From NCBI GenBank assembly GCA_030684695.1, contig JAUXXX010000020.1:31933-95932 (forward strand): a stretch of 64,000 bases of DNA. Direction: 5' to 3'. Shown here piece by piece: positions 18,785 to 30,039 of this stretch. The number at the start of each line of letters is the position of its first letter. The stretch's first letter is position 1. The stretch is from a bacterium (GTDB taxonomy: Bacteria > Bacillota_I > Bacilli_A > Izemoplasmatales > Hujiaoplasmataceae). The position numbers were made by a program, and so were the translations under genes. Under the pieces are notes generated by a model. It worked only from the letters and a program-made list of their open reading frames with translations. It did no database searches and was not told where the DNA came from.

Positions 18785-20020
18785 TTATACGTATTTTTTG
18801 ATAGTTTCTACCAATCGAGAAACTTCAGATAACTTAATGGACGATAAAGCCACTCGTATTAAGCCTGGCATCGGAACCACGAAAATATGAGCATCTACTA
18901 ATTGTTGGAATATTTTGTTGTTCTTGGATTCGATTCCTACAAAGAATCCGCCTCCGTAAGGTAGTGTCTTTAACCCAATACGGTCAGCTTCTTTACAAAA
19001 CGCTGCCGCACGTTCTTTGAGCAAATCGTGGGCAATCAGTAATTTTTCTTTGAATAGTTCTCTATTTTCAGGAATTGAAAATACTTTTCCAATCGCAGAC
19101 ATAGCAGGATGACTCACAGAGGAGAACCTTCCGCGAACAGAATGATCGCCTACGCGTGCAAAATCATCAAGCACTTGTTTGTTTCTAGAAAGTCCTATTT
19201 GAGCTCCAATTCGGAATCCATACAAAGAGAAACTTTTTGATCCACTAAAAGACACCACAGCTAAAATATCTTCATGCAACTCAAGATATCGTTCAAACAC
19301 CTGACGGCTTTGATTGTATCCCCCCATTTGATAATCAATATAAGCAATGTCATGTAGTAAAATAACTGGAATTCCTTGAGAAGCAATCTCATTTAAGGAT
19401 GTTACCACTTTTTTCCAAGCGTCTTGTGTCATGCAAAGACCTGTAGGGTTATTACAAGGATCATTTAAAATAACAAATAGCCGTTGCTGAGAAGCAGCTA
19501 ATTTTTTCGCTACTTCGTCAAAGCTTTGGTTGTTAAACTGATAATGCTCATCATACATCAAAAAGGTATCGACTCCACAATTGCCTTCGGCAGCGATATT
19601 TTCGTAAGGAGTCCAATAATAATTTGGAACTAAAATTTTATGACCAAATTCATTGAAGTTGTAAACGGCGTTACTAATCGCTGCGGTTCCACCTGTGGTT
19701 GGAATAACTTGATAGTGGAATACTTGCTTTAACGACTCTGCGAAAGGACCAAAGACCCACGTGAAAATCCCTTCTGTAAATGCTTTACTACCACTAACGG
19801 GTGCGTATGGATAAAGTTGGAGGTCATCCAAGTTTTTCCATAAATCATCGATCACCGGGAATGTGAAAAGGGCTCCCGAGTCATGATTGAGCATACCAAC
19901 TGTGGCATCAATCACATCTGCATGTTCTTTCTTGCTTTGTTTGGCCATCTCTGCGATTCGTAAAATATTGCTTTCTACTTTTTTGGTAAGTGCATGTTGA
20001 CCAACGATACGTGAAATCAC
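18785..20020 (-). CDS. Class I/II aminotransferase (aspartate/aromatic type)
   Basis: TTGGTAAISNAVYNF; NDPCNNPTGLCMT; SFSGSKSFSLYGFRIG (PLP lysine motif). Confidence 0.85.
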   Translation of the reverse strand: MISRIVGQHALTKKVESNILRIAEMAKQSKKEHADVIDATVGMLNHDSGALFTFPVIDDLWKNLDDLQLYPYAPVSGSKAFTEGIFTWVFGPFAESLKQVFHYQVIPTTGGTAAISNAVYNFNEFGHKILVPNYYWTPYENIAAEGNCGVDTFLMYDEHYQFNNQSFDEVAKKLAASQQRLFVILNDPCNNPTGLCMTQDAWKKVVTSLNEIASQGIPVILLHDIAYIDYQMGGYNQSRQVFERYLELHEDILAVVSFSGSKSFSLYGFRIGAQIGLSRNKQVLDDFARVGDHSVRGRFSSVSHPAMSAIGKVFSIPENRELFKEKLLIAHDLLKERAAAFCKEADRIGLKTLPYGGGFFVGIESKNNKIFQQLVDAHIFVVPMPGLIRVALSSIKLSEVSRLVETIKKYV

Positions 20021-20040
20021 TTCATCACCGCTTTCTGTTT

Positions 20041-21423
<1,383 letters not shown>

Positions 21424-21567
21424 TTATATAGAACAATTTCATCTTTTTACAAAGGGGTTGGTTCTACAAGTTTCTATCTTTTGAAACGATTATAAATGAT
21501 AAGTAAAAATACATCCTCCTTTTCTTGTTTTATCATATAATAGATATGATTACTGGAGGATTTCATC

Positions 21568-21831
21568 ATGATTGATTATATTGGCGTCGCAGCTGCATTT
21601 CTTACTACCATTTCCTTTTTGCCTCAAGCTATTTCTGTGGTAAAAACCAATAAAACCGCAGGCATTTCTTTGCCTATGTATGTTCTATTCAGTATTGGTG
21701 TTGTTTGTTGGTCGATCTATGGTCTTGCCCGCAATGACATTCCTTTGTTTGTGGCCAACAGCATTACTCTTGTATTCGCGTTGGTTGTACTGATCACGAA
21801 AATCAAAAATGTGATTCGTAAAATAGATTAA
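21568..21831 (+). CDS. SemiSWEET-type sugar transporter (PQ-loop/MtN3 family)
   Basis: 87 aa, three TM helices, FLPQ motif (AAFLTTISFLPQAISVVKTNKTAGISLPMYVLF). Confidence 0.85.
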   Translation: MIDYIGVAAAFLTTISFLPQAISVVKTNKTAGISLPMYVLFSIGVVCWSIYGLARNDIPLFVANSITLVFALVVLITKIKNVIRKID

Positions 21832-21863
21832 TAATCAACATTATCCTAGTTGAACACATCTTT

Positions 21864-21893
21864 GTCTATTTGATTCCAAATAGACTTTTTTTT
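21864..21893 (+). terminator. Terminator after SemiSWEET
   Basis: GTCTATTTG-attc-CAAATAGAC-TTTTTTTT. Confidence 0.85.
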
Positions 21894-21995
21894 ATCTTTG
21901 TACACTCTTATAACGCTCAGATTGTCCCCAACAATACAAAAGAAATCCTCTTGATGATTCATTCTTATGGATTGAAACGAATTTCCTTAGGTGCA

Positions 21996-22025
21996 TTGAC
22001 AAAACGTTATTTCTGATTCTATAAT
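21996..22025 (+). promoter_or_regulatory. Sigma-A-type promoter for the hydrogenase operon
   Basis: TTGACA (21996-22001), 18-bp spacer, TATAAT (22020-22025). Confidence 0.75.
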
Positions 22026-22031
22026 AGAAGA

Positions 22032-22222
22032 AATGAATCAATCAAAGGAGGACTGTGTCAACATCATCTTGCGTTGCTCAAATCTGAAATAGGCTTTAAA
22101 TCGGTGAAACACTATTTCTACAGATCTGGATGCAAACAAAGGACCGAAAGTCTGCAAGAGTTTTGTCAACAACATGAGCGGTACTTTATTTTGCACAGGG
22201 AACACTTCCCTGTTTTTTTGTT
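22032..22222 (+). ncRNA. Structured 5' leader (candidate riboswitch/attenuator) of the [FeFe] hydrogenase operon
   Basis: About 220-nt leader with nested complementary segments (CTTGC/GCAAG; ATCTG-AAATAG/CTATTT-CTA-CAGAT; GGAC-CGAAA-GTCT) ending in terminator CAGGGAA-CAC-TTCCCTG-TTTTTTT. Confidence 0.55.
22196..22222 (+). terminator. Intrinsic terminator in the hydrogenase leader, about 30 nt before the first start codon
   Basis: ACAGGGAACACTTCCCTGTTTTTTTG. Confidence 0.8.
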
Positions 22223-22250
22223 TTATATTACTAATGAAAGGAACACTAAA

Positions 22251-22712
22251 ATGGACTTAACTCAATTGCTTGCACAATACCCTCACGAAGAAAATCGTTT
22301 GATTGATCTCCTTTTGGATATTCAAAAGCAAAAAAACAATCATTTTATAAGCGAACAAGAAATTCAAATGGTTGCTAAACACATTGGTGTCTCGGAGGCG
22401 AAAGTATGTAGTGTCATCTCGTTTTATACCTTACTTTCCTTTCATCCGCGTGGTCGATACGTCATCCAAATATGTCGTGATATTCCCTGTCATATCAACC
22501 ATTCTGCTTCGATTGTAGGAACCCTTGAACAACTCCTTGGTATTCAAATGGGACAGACCACACAAAATGGATTATTTTCACTGGAGTATTCGAGTTGTCT
22601 TGGCCATTGCGATGCCCCTCCTTCGATGAGAATCGATGGACGAACTTATGTTCATCTCACTCCAGATAAAGTAAAAGCGATCATTTCTGAATATCGCGGG
22701 AGGACTCCATAA
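22251..22712 (+). CDS. hndA: NADH-dependent hydrogenase subunit, NuoE-like [2Fe-2S]
   Basis: MDLTQLLAQYPHEENRL; IQICRDIPCHINHS...EYSSCLGHCDAPPSMRIDG; start moved to the Met at 22251. Confidence 0.85.
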   Translation: MDLTQLLAQYPHEENRLIDLLLDIQKQKNNHFISEQEIQMVAKHIGVSEAKVCSVISFYTLLSFHPRGRYVIQICRDIPCHINHSASIVGTLEQLLGIQMGQTTQNGLFSLEYSSCLGHCDAPPSMRIDGRTYVHLTPDKVKAIISEYRGRTP

Positions 22713-23965
22713 TGGAACGTAAATTAATCTCTGCTCGTTGTGGGGTCATCAATCCACTTTCCATCGATGATTATATCAAAACTGGTGGCTATGTTGCTCT
22801 TCGTAAGGCATTACGTATGGAAAGAATTGAAATTCTTGAAGAAATTTCAGATTCAAAGTTGCGCGGTCGTGGGGGTGCAGGATTCCTTACTTCCACAAAA
22901 ATGATGGGGCTTGCTAAAGAATCCGGTCCAATGAAATACATCGTATGTAATGCAGACGAAGGAGAACCTGGAAATTTTAAGGACCGATTCTTAATCGAAA
23001 ATGATCCGCATCAAATCATTGAAGGTATGGCAATCATTGCTTTCGCAACACGGGCGAATCATGGTTATATCTATGTACGTGGAGAATACGACCATGCGAT
23101 CGAAGTGCTCCAATGGACACTTCTTGAAGCTAGAAAGCATAAATTTCTTGGAAACAATATCATGGACTCTGACTTTTCGTTTGACATAGAATTACGATCC
23201 GGTGCAGGATCTTATGTTTGTGGAGAAGAGTTCGCACTGATTGAATCCATTGAAGGAAAACCTGGACGAACGCGTGTGAAACCCCCATTCCCAACTTCAA
23301 TTGGATTGTTTGGAAAACCAACACTCATTCAAAATGTCGAAACACTAGTAAACATCCCTGCAATTCTCACCATGGGAGGAAAAGCATATTCAAAAATAGG
23401 TATGCCCAATTGTACAGGAACGAAATTGATTAGTTTATCCGGTAATGTAAAAAATAAAGGAGTCTATGAGATTCCGTTTGGTATTTCGATTCGTAAAGTA
23501 ATTTTTGAACTTGGTGGTGGGATAGAGAACAACAAAAAACTAAAGATGGTTCAACTAGGCGGTGCTTGTGGACCGTTTATTCCAGAATATATGTTAGATA
23601 TGCTTATTGACTACGAACGTTTCGAAGAGTTTGAATCCAAAACCGGAGCTGGGGCCATCATTGTGGTAGATGATCGCTTCGATCTGTTCGATTTAATGTT
23701 ACGTGTTGTACGCTTCTTTGAACATGAATCCTGTGGAAAATGCACTCCTTGTCGTGAAGGTCATGCCCAATTGGTCATCTTACTACAAAAGTTCATTGAT
23801 AAGAAAGCCTCTATGAAAGACCTGATTTCCATCGAAAGTTTGGCTCGCGTAATGCACCAAACAGCGCTTTGTGGTTTGGGTCAATCATCACCAACCGCTA
23901 TTATTTCAACACTCCGATATTTTCGCGATGAGTATATCGATCGCTGTGATATTTGGACAAACTGA
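22712..23965 (+). CDS. hndC: NADH-dependent hydrogenase subunit, NuoF-like (FMN/NADH, 4Fe-4S), short form
   Basis: LRGRGGAGFLTSTKM; CNADEGEPGNFKDR; ESCGKCTPCREGHAQL. Confidence 0.88.
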   Translation: MERKLISARCGVINPLSIDDYIKTGGYVALRKALRMERIEILEEISDSKLRGRGGAGFLTSTKMMGLAKESGPMKYIVCNADEGEPGNFKDRFLIENDPHQIIEGMAIIAFATRANHGYIYVRGEYDHAIEVLQWTLLEARKHKFLGNNIMDSDFSFDIELRSGAGSYVCGEEFALIESIEGKPGRTRVKPPFPTSIGLFGKPTLIQNVETLVNIPAILTMGGKAYSKIGMPNCTGTKLISLSGNVKNKGVYEIPFGISIRKVIFELGGGIENNKKLKMVQLGGACGPFIPEYMLDMLIDYERFEEFESKTGAGAIIVVDDRFDLFDLMLRVVRFFEHESCGKCTPCREGHAQLVILLQKFIDKKASMKDLISIESLARVMHQTALCGLGQSSPTAIISTLRYFRDEYIDRCDIWTN

Positions 23966-23971
23966 GGTGCT

Positions 23972-25696
23972 ATGATGATTCAACTTAAAATTAACAATAT
24001 CGAGTTATCCGTTCCTGAAAAAACAACGATTCTAAACGCGGCACGAATGAATAATATAAACATCCCAACCCTATGCTATTATCCGGATTTGGGACTTCAA
24101 TCGGATTGTCGAATTTGTGTTGTGGAGATTGATGGTCAAAAAGGACTAGCAACCTCTTGCTCCACAAAGGTACGCGAAGGGATGGTTGTAAAAACGAACT
24201 CCCCACGTGTACTAAATGCTCGTAAAACCATAACCGAGTTGATTTTATCTAATCATGATGCAAATTGCACCGCTTGTCCCAAAAACTTAAAATGTGAACT
24301 TCAATCCTTAGCAAACAAATTAGGGATTGACCAAAATCGTTTTGAACCAGTTCTTCGGGTTAAGCCAATAGATACTTCAAACCCTTCCTTGATTCGAAAT
24401 CCCAATCGGTGTATAAAATGTGGACGATGCATCGATGTATGTAAAAATGTTCAAGGAATGAATGTTCTCGAACTAATGGGTCGTGGTCATGATGCAGAAA
24501 TAACCCCTGCGTACGGTCGTTTTTTATCGGATGAAAGTTGTACGTATTGCGGACAATGTGCTTCCGTTTGTCCTGTAGGTGCAATTATCGAAAATGATGA
24601 AACCGATCGTGTTTGGAAACAGCTACATGATAAAGATAAAACAACCATTGTTCAAGTAGCTCCAGCCGTACGTGTTTCTTTAGGGGAAGCTCTTGGGTTA
24701 CCAATTGGAAGTATTGTTACTGGAAAACTGGTAACGGCCTTAAAACTACTTGGGTTTCACTATGTCTTTGATACCGATTTTACTGCAGACTTAACCATCA
24801 TCGAAGAAGGACACGAGTTGCTTCATCGAGTTACCAACAACGGGGTTTTACCGATGATTACTTCTTGTTGTCCTGGTTGGATTAACTACGCAGAACAAAG
24901 ATATCCTTCCATCTTATCGCATATATCCACTTGTAAATCGCCCCAACAGATGTTTGGTGCACTTGCAAAAACATATTTTACAAAAATCATTCAAAAGGAA
25001 CCAAAAGATGTTATTGTAGTCTCTATTATGCCTTGCACTGCTAAAAAATATGAGGCCAAGCGTGACGAAATGAAATCAGATGGCATCCATCAAGACGTTG
25101 ATATTGTATTGACAACACGTGAACTGAGTAAAATGTTGGATCAAATGGGAGTTGATTTTGCCAAACTCGACGAAACTCCATTTGATAATCCGTTTGGAAT
25201 CACCACTGGTGCGGCCGCCATCTTTGGCGCAACAGGTGGTGTTATGGAAGCTGCGCTTCGTACCGTCTATGAAGTTGTCAATCATCAACCACTTGAATCA
25301 ATCGAATTAACTGAGGTTCGTGGATTAGATGGAATAAAAGAAACTTCCGTTGAATTAGGTGGAAACGTATATCGCTTCGCCGTTGCACATAGCTTATCGA
25401 ATGCAAAAACTCTCGTTGATCAAGTGTCAAACGGTACTTCCCCATATACCTTTATCGAAATAATGTGCTGCCCAGGAGGTTGCATTGGTGGTGGTGGTCA
25501 ACCATACGGAACGATACAAAAAACCAGAAGAGATCGAATCGAGGCAACCTACCTTCTCGATCAATCTATGCCCCTTCGAAAATCTCATGAGTCCCCAGCA
25601 GTAAAAGAAATATACCGTGCTTTCTTGGGTGAACCGCTTGGAGAATTATCTCATAAACTATTGCATACCCATTACCATAGCAGACAACATACGTAG
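23972..25696 (+). CDS. hndD: [FeFe] hydrogenase catalytic subunit
   Basis: 2Fe-2S plus His-Cys3 motif (HDANCTACPKNLKC), two 4Fe-4S motifs, H-cluster motifs TSCCPGW, MPCTAKK, EIMCCPGGCIGGGGQP. Confidence 0.95.
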   Translation: MMIQLKINNIELSVPEKTTILNAARMNNINIPTLCYYPDLGLQSDCRICVVEIDGQKGLATSCSTKVREGMVVKTNSPRVLNARKTITELILSNHDANCTACPKNLKCELQSLANKLGIDQNRFEPVLRVKPIDTSNPSLIRNPNRCIKCGRCIDVCKNVQGMNVLELMGRGHDAEITPAYGRFLSDESCTYCGQCASVCPVGAIIENDETDRVWKQLHDKDKTTIVQVAPAVRVSLGEALGLPIGSIVTGKLVTALKLLGFHYVFDTDFTADLTIIEEGHELLHRVTNNGVLPMITSCCPGWINYAEQRYPSILSHISTCKSPQQMFGALAKTYFTKIIQKEPKDVIVVSIMPCTAKKYEAKRDEMKSDGIHQDVDIVLTTRELSKMLDQMGVDFAKLDETPFDNPFGITTGAAAIFGATGGVMEAALRTVYEVVNHQPLESIELTEVRGLDGIKETSVELGGNVYRFAVAHSLSNAKTLVDQVSNGTSPYTFIEIMCCPGGCIGGGGQPYGTIQKTRRDRIEATYLLDQSMPLRKSHESPAVKEIYRAFLGEPLGELSHKLLHTHYHSRQHT

Positions 25697-25741
25697 ATAG
25701 AACAATTGATAAACTCCTTTGACTAACCAAAATGAATAAGA

Positions 25742-25786
25742 AAGACCACTAACTTTGTCCGTTTGACATCTAGTGGTCTTATTTTG
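25742..25786. terminator. Terminator between the convergent hydrogenase and amidohydrolase genes
   Basis: AAGACCACTA...TAGTGGTCTT plus T-rich run. Confidence 0.75.
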
Positions 25787-25793
25787 TTATTTA

Positions 25794-27389
25794 CTATATT
25801 TGAATCATTCTACCTATTTGAGCTGCTATAGGATGGATTACTTCGTTGTTATTCACAATGATTTTCCCATTGTTTATGACATATTCAATTCCTTGAGGGG
25901 ATACATCCTTGCCTTCTTCAAACGATAATTTGTTTAGATCAAATATGACAACATCGGCATATTGACCAACTTCAAGGCTTCCTCTTTCTTTGATTTGGAA
26001 ACGCGCAGCACTCAACCCTGTCATTTTATAGATGGCTGCTTCAAGTGATGTTTGGTGATCTCTTGCCAAAGTCATAAATTTAGGAAACGCATAATAACAA
26101 GCAAAGTTTTGAACACCTGATTCTTGTTCAATCCAGGCATCAGACATATAAATACTTTGTGGATGAAGTCGTAGTTTTTCAATGATGTCTTTGTTTTGAT
26201 ATTGGTACATCAATACATTAATTTTCCCATTGGTTTTTTCAATGAGTTCTAGGTAAGTTTGAAAAGCACTTTTCTTCCATTTTTTTGCAATTTCAGTAAC
26301 TCGCAAGCCTTCTAGTTCTTTTAGCTTACCAAAAGTATTAGAAACCAACATATCTTTGAATCCAAACCCAAGAGCTTTCGTCGCCACAAAAATCTCAAGC
26401 CATAACCGAACTTTTGTAATCAATGTCTTTCTTTTTTCTTTGGGCATTCCAAGATACCATGCCGGCAACACAACAGTGATCACTGAAGCCCCAAATTCCA
26501 TAGGATACATATCAAACCCTATTTCGAATCCTTCCTTTTTTGCTTCCTCAAGGAGTTGAAGCGATTCTTCCACGGTACTCCATGATTGTTTTCCTACAAA
26601 AATTAAATGGGAGTATTGTGTTCGAACACAAGTCTTTCTCATAATTGATAATACTTCATCCATTGCTCGAAGATTATGAGCCCTTCCACCAATCGGTGGT
26701 TGATACGAAGTAGATACTTTCGAACAAGCTCTAGCGTGGAACGTTACAATCTTGTTGTGTTTTTTGACAAGTTTACAAATTTCTTCTAATTCCTCGATGG
26801 GTGCGTATTGTCCTGGTTCATACATAAGACCAAAACTTACTCCGGCTGCGCCCTCCAAAAGTGCTTGTTCGATGGAAGAAAGCATTTGAGTCATTTGTTC
26901 GTCTGTTAATGGGGATGGACTTTTTCCATTCACACCAATTCGTGCAGTCCCGTGCCCGACTAAACTTACAAGATTGACAGGCATGTGTTGATGAACCAAC
27001 GAAGACCACTGTTTAAATGAGTGATAATCCCGACCATCGTTGGTAAACAACCCTCCACCTACTAAATGAGAATAATCAGAACCTTCAAGATATCCAGCAG
27101 CTGAAAAACCGCAGTTTCCGGCGATCATCGTGGTTACTCCTTGTTTAATAAATGGCTCGAAAAATAACATATTATTATCTTTTCCAGCGAAGAAATCATT
27201 ATGTGTGTGTGCATCAATAAATCCTGGAGTGACCATCTTATTTGTACAGTCAATCATCTCTTCATCAGGCAAATCCACGCCGTCCTCCAATGAGAAAATT
27301 TTGACGATACGTTCACCTTGAATCAAAATGTTTCCTTGATAAGCTGGATTGTTTAATCCATCAATGATGGTTGCGTTTTTTAATAACAT
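25794..27389 (-). CDS. N-acyl-D-amino-acid deacylase / amidohydrolase family protein
   Basis: MLLKNATIIDGLNNPAYQGNILIQGERI; TPGFIDAHTHNDF; GVSFGLMYEPGQYA; start moved to the Met at 27389. Confidence 0.85.
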   Translation of the reverse strand: MLLKNATIIDGLNNPAYQGNILIQGERIVKIFSLEDGVDLPDEEMIDCTNKMVTPGFIDAHTHNDFFAGKDNNMLFFEPFIKQGVTTMIAGNCGFSAAGYLEGSDYSHLVGGGLFTNDGRDYHSFKQWSSLVHQHMPVNLVSLVGHGTARIGVNGKSPSPLTDEQMTQMLSSIEQALLEGAAGVSFGLMYEPGQYAPIEELEEICKLVKKHNKIVTFHARACSKVSTSYQPPIGGRAHNLRAMDEVLSIMRKTCVRTQYSHLIFVGKQSWSTVEESLQLLEEAKKEGFEIGFDMYPMEFGASVITVVLPAWYLGMPKEKRKTLITKVRLWLEIFVATKALGFGFKDMLVSNTFGKLKELEGLRVTEIAKKWKKSAFQTYLELIEKTNGKINVLMYQYQNKDIIEKLRLHPQSIYMSDAWIEQESGVQNFACYYAFPKFMTLARDHQTSLEAAIYKMTGLSAARFQIKERGSLEVGQYADVVIFDLNKLSFEEGKDVSPQGIEYVINNGKIIVNNNEVIHPIAAQIGRMIQI

Positions 27390-27391
27390 TG

Positions 27392-28807
27392 TTATCCTCT
27401 TTTCGCGATGTCTCTGGCAATCCAAATACCATTTGCGCTTGCCTGTGCAAGCCCTCTGGTGATTCCAGCTCCATCTCCTCCAAAATATAACCCTCGAATC
27501 ATGCTTTCAAACGAATCATTTACCTCTGGTCTTGCGGAATAAAACTTCGCTTCTACCCCATAAAACAAGGTATGTTCACTTGCAATCCCTGGAGTTACAT
27601 GATCCAGCGCTTCAATCATTTCCATAATGGCTTTCATCGATTTGTAAGGCAAGACCAATCCTAAATCACCAGGTACTGCTTCTTTTAATGTAGGAATGAC
27701 AAACCCTTCCTTGATTCGTTTATCGGTAGATCTTCTTCCTCGTTTTAAATCACCATACCGTTGAATAATAATAGAACCATTGGATAACATATTAGCTAAA
27801 CGGGATACCCCATGAGCGAACTCATTTGGTTGGTTAAATGGTTCTGTAAAACTATGACTCACCAATAAGGCAAAATTCGTGTTCTTACTTCCAAGTAGAC
27901 TATCCGTATATGCGTGACCATTTGCGAGGACAGTTCCACTATGATTTTCAATAACCACATGTCCCGATGGGTTGGAACAAAATGTTCGAACTTTTAATCC
28001 TCCACTTGTTTGATATATAAATTTACCTTCGTATAAGTGTTTGTTAATTTCTGCCATGATTTCATTGTTGGTTTCTACACGCACTCCAATATCAACATGA
28101 TTAGAATGCATGCCTATTCCCAATCGGTTACAAAGTCCAGACAACCATTTTGATCCGTCTCTTCCTGGTGTAATGATCACATATCTCGTTTTAATCATTT
28201 CTTTGTTTGCTAAAAGAACTGCCTCTACTTGATTTTGATTGACAATCACATCTTGAACTTCAGTTTTATAGACCATATCAATTTTAGTACGTAAATATTC
28301 ATAGAGATTTCGTAATATCTCTAAATTGATTTCCGTTCCAAGATGACGGACCTTTCCACGTAATAGTTTTAACCCTACAGCAAGACCTCTACGCTCGATT
28401 TCTCGTACCTTCTCGGTAGTAGGGTCGGTTATCTCTAAAGGTGCTCCAAACCCTAAATTGATTTGGTCAACATATCCAATTAATTCCTCTATTCGATCAT
28501 CATCCATATATTCAGACATCCATCCACCGTATTCACTCGTAATGTTAAATTTTCCATCTGAATACGCTCCAGCTCCACCAAAACCATTCGTGATGGAACA
28601 ATTCGGTAAACACCCGATTTCACCATTGTTACGAACCGGGCATTTTTTTAGTTTCTTTTCTAAAATCGGACAGTTTCGATGATAAATATCGTTTCCTTTA
28701 TCAATCAAAAGTACCGATAATCCCGGGTTTTTTACGGTTAATTCATACGCTGCCATGGACCCAGATGGGCCACCACCAACAATTACTACGTCGTATTCTT
28801 TTTTCAT
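27392..28807 (-). CDS. NAD(P)/FAD-dependent dehydrogenase (COG2509-like)
   Basis: YDVVIVGGGPSGSMAAYEL; Cys-rich N-terminal region; C-terminal GLYFGGDGAGITRGLAQASANG. Confidence 0.82.
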   Translation of the reverse strand: MKKEYDVVIVGGGPSGSMAAYELTVKNPGLSVLLIDKGNDIYHRNCPILEKKLKKCPVRNNGEIGCLPNCSITNGFGGAGAYSDGKFNITSEYGGWMSEYMDDDRIEELIGYVDQINLGFGAPLEITDPTTEKVREIERRGLAVGLKLLRGKVRHLGTEINLEILRNLYEYLRTKIDMVYKTEVQDVIVNQNQVEAVLLANKEMIKTRYVIITPGRDGSKWLSGLCNRLGIGMHSNHVDIGVRVETNNEIMAEINKHLYEGKFIYQTSGGLKVRTFCSNPSGHVVIENHSGTVLANGHAYTDSLLGSKNTNFALLVSHSFTEPFNQPNEFAHGVSRLANMLSNGSIIIQRYGDLKRGRRSTDKRIKEGFVIPTLKEAVPGDLGLVLPYKSMKAIMEMIEALDHVTPGIASEHTLFYGVEAKFYSARPEVNDSFESMIRGLYFGGDGAGITRGLAQASANGIWIARDIAKRG

Positions 28808-28873
28808 AAAAATCGACTCCCCTCGTAAAACATAGAAATAATATCATTTTACTATGCTCTTTGCAATAATCAA

Positions 28874-28899
28874 ATTAAAAATGGAGCCGAAGCTCCATC
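28874..28899 (-). terminator. Terminator downstream of dnaN
   Basis: Minus strand GATGGAGC-TTCG-GCTCCATTTTT. Confidence 0.8.
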
Positions 28900-28914
28900 A
28901 AATGTTTATATTAT

Positions 28915-30039
28915 TTATTCCGTTCGAACAGGTAGAATTAATTGAACCAATCCTGGATCCAATTCTCCTTCAATAACGAATGGACGAATCTCTCCAGTGA
29001 ATTTGACATATACTTGTTCTGAATTAAATGTTTTTAATGCTTCCATGAAAAATTTAGCAGAGAAGGCAATTTTGATGGAAGATCCAAGGACTTTATCGAG
29101 AGGAAATACTTCTTCATTCACTTTACCAATTTCTGGAGAATTAGAAGTAATTTCGACTACATTATCAGCACGTAAATTTAATTTAACAATACTTGCGCTT
29201 CCTTCTCTAGCAGATAACAAGGAGGCACGATCAATAGCAACGAATAAATCATTTTTATTAAATTTAATCACAATTGGAAATTCTACTGGAATCAAACGAC
29301 TTGTTTCTGGGAAGTTTCCATCAAGCAATCGTGATTGGAATAACACATTTCCATATTCAAATAAAATCGATTTATGATCCAAATGAATTAAGATTTCATC
29401 TAAGTTTAATTCCAACACTTTGGATAACTCATCCAAACTTCTTGCAGGAATTACCACATTCATTTTTTCGAAGTTTGCTGGTAAATCAATATGTTTTTGG
29501 GATAAACGGAAAGAGTCGGTCGCAATCGCTGTTAATTTACCACCATCCACACGAATGTTCACACCGGTTAATATCGGACGGTTTTCAATCGCAGATGCAG
29601 CGAATGTAGTTTGACGAATCACAGATTTCATGACCTTGGCATCAATCTTAATTGGATTGTCATTTGTAATAAATTGAATGTCTGGATAATCTTCGACATT
29701 AATCATATTTAGGGTTACATCAGAATTTCCAGCTTGAATCCGTAGTGTGTTATTATCAACTACTGAAAACGCTACTTCCGTTCCATTCATTTTCCGCATG
29801 ATTTCTACAAAGTATTTTCCAGGAACTAAAATTTGTCCGACATTTTCTACTTTTAAACTTTCGTCTTTTATAGAAATCTTAATGGAGATGTCTGAATTAC
29901 TAGTAATCAATACCAGTTCATGTGGATAGACCTCAAGTTTAATTCCTTGAAGATATGGAGCGGGTGTTTTAGTGGAGAGGGCTTTTTGGGAGATTAATAG
30001 GTGATTAAGAATAACATCTTTTGCAATCGTAAAATTCAT
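28915..30039 (-). CDS. dnaN: DNA polymerase III beta sliding clamp
   Basis: MNFTIAKDVILNHLLISQKALSTKTPAPYLQGIKLEV; ends LVQLILPVRTE; adjacent to dnaA. Confidence 0.97.
   Translation of the reverse strand: MNFTIAKDVILNHLLISQKALSTKTPAPYLQGIKLEVYPHELVLITSNSDISIKISIKDESLKVENVGQILVPGKYFVEIMRKMNGTEVAFSVVDNNTLRIQAGNSDVTLNMINVEDYPDIQFITNDNPIKIDAKVMKSVIRQTTFAASAIENRPILTGVNIRVDGGKLTAIATDSFRLSQKHIDLPANFEKMNVVIPARSLDELSKVLELNLDEILIHLDHKSILFEYGNVLFQSRLLDGNFPETSRLIPVEFPIVIKFNKNDLFVAIDRASLLSAREGSASIVKLNLRADNVVEITSNSPEIGKVNEEVFPLDKVLGSSIKIAFSAKFFMEALKTFNSEQVYVKFTGEIRPFVIEGELDPGLVQLILPVRTE

Noticed and set aside
22081-22170. Cobalamin-riboswitch resemblance in the hydrogenase leader (AATCGGTGAAAC...GACCGAAAGTCTGC)
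   Set aside because: Only loose similarity; the CCCGCxACTGT-like core and a convincing B12 box are missing. Left as an unassigned leader.
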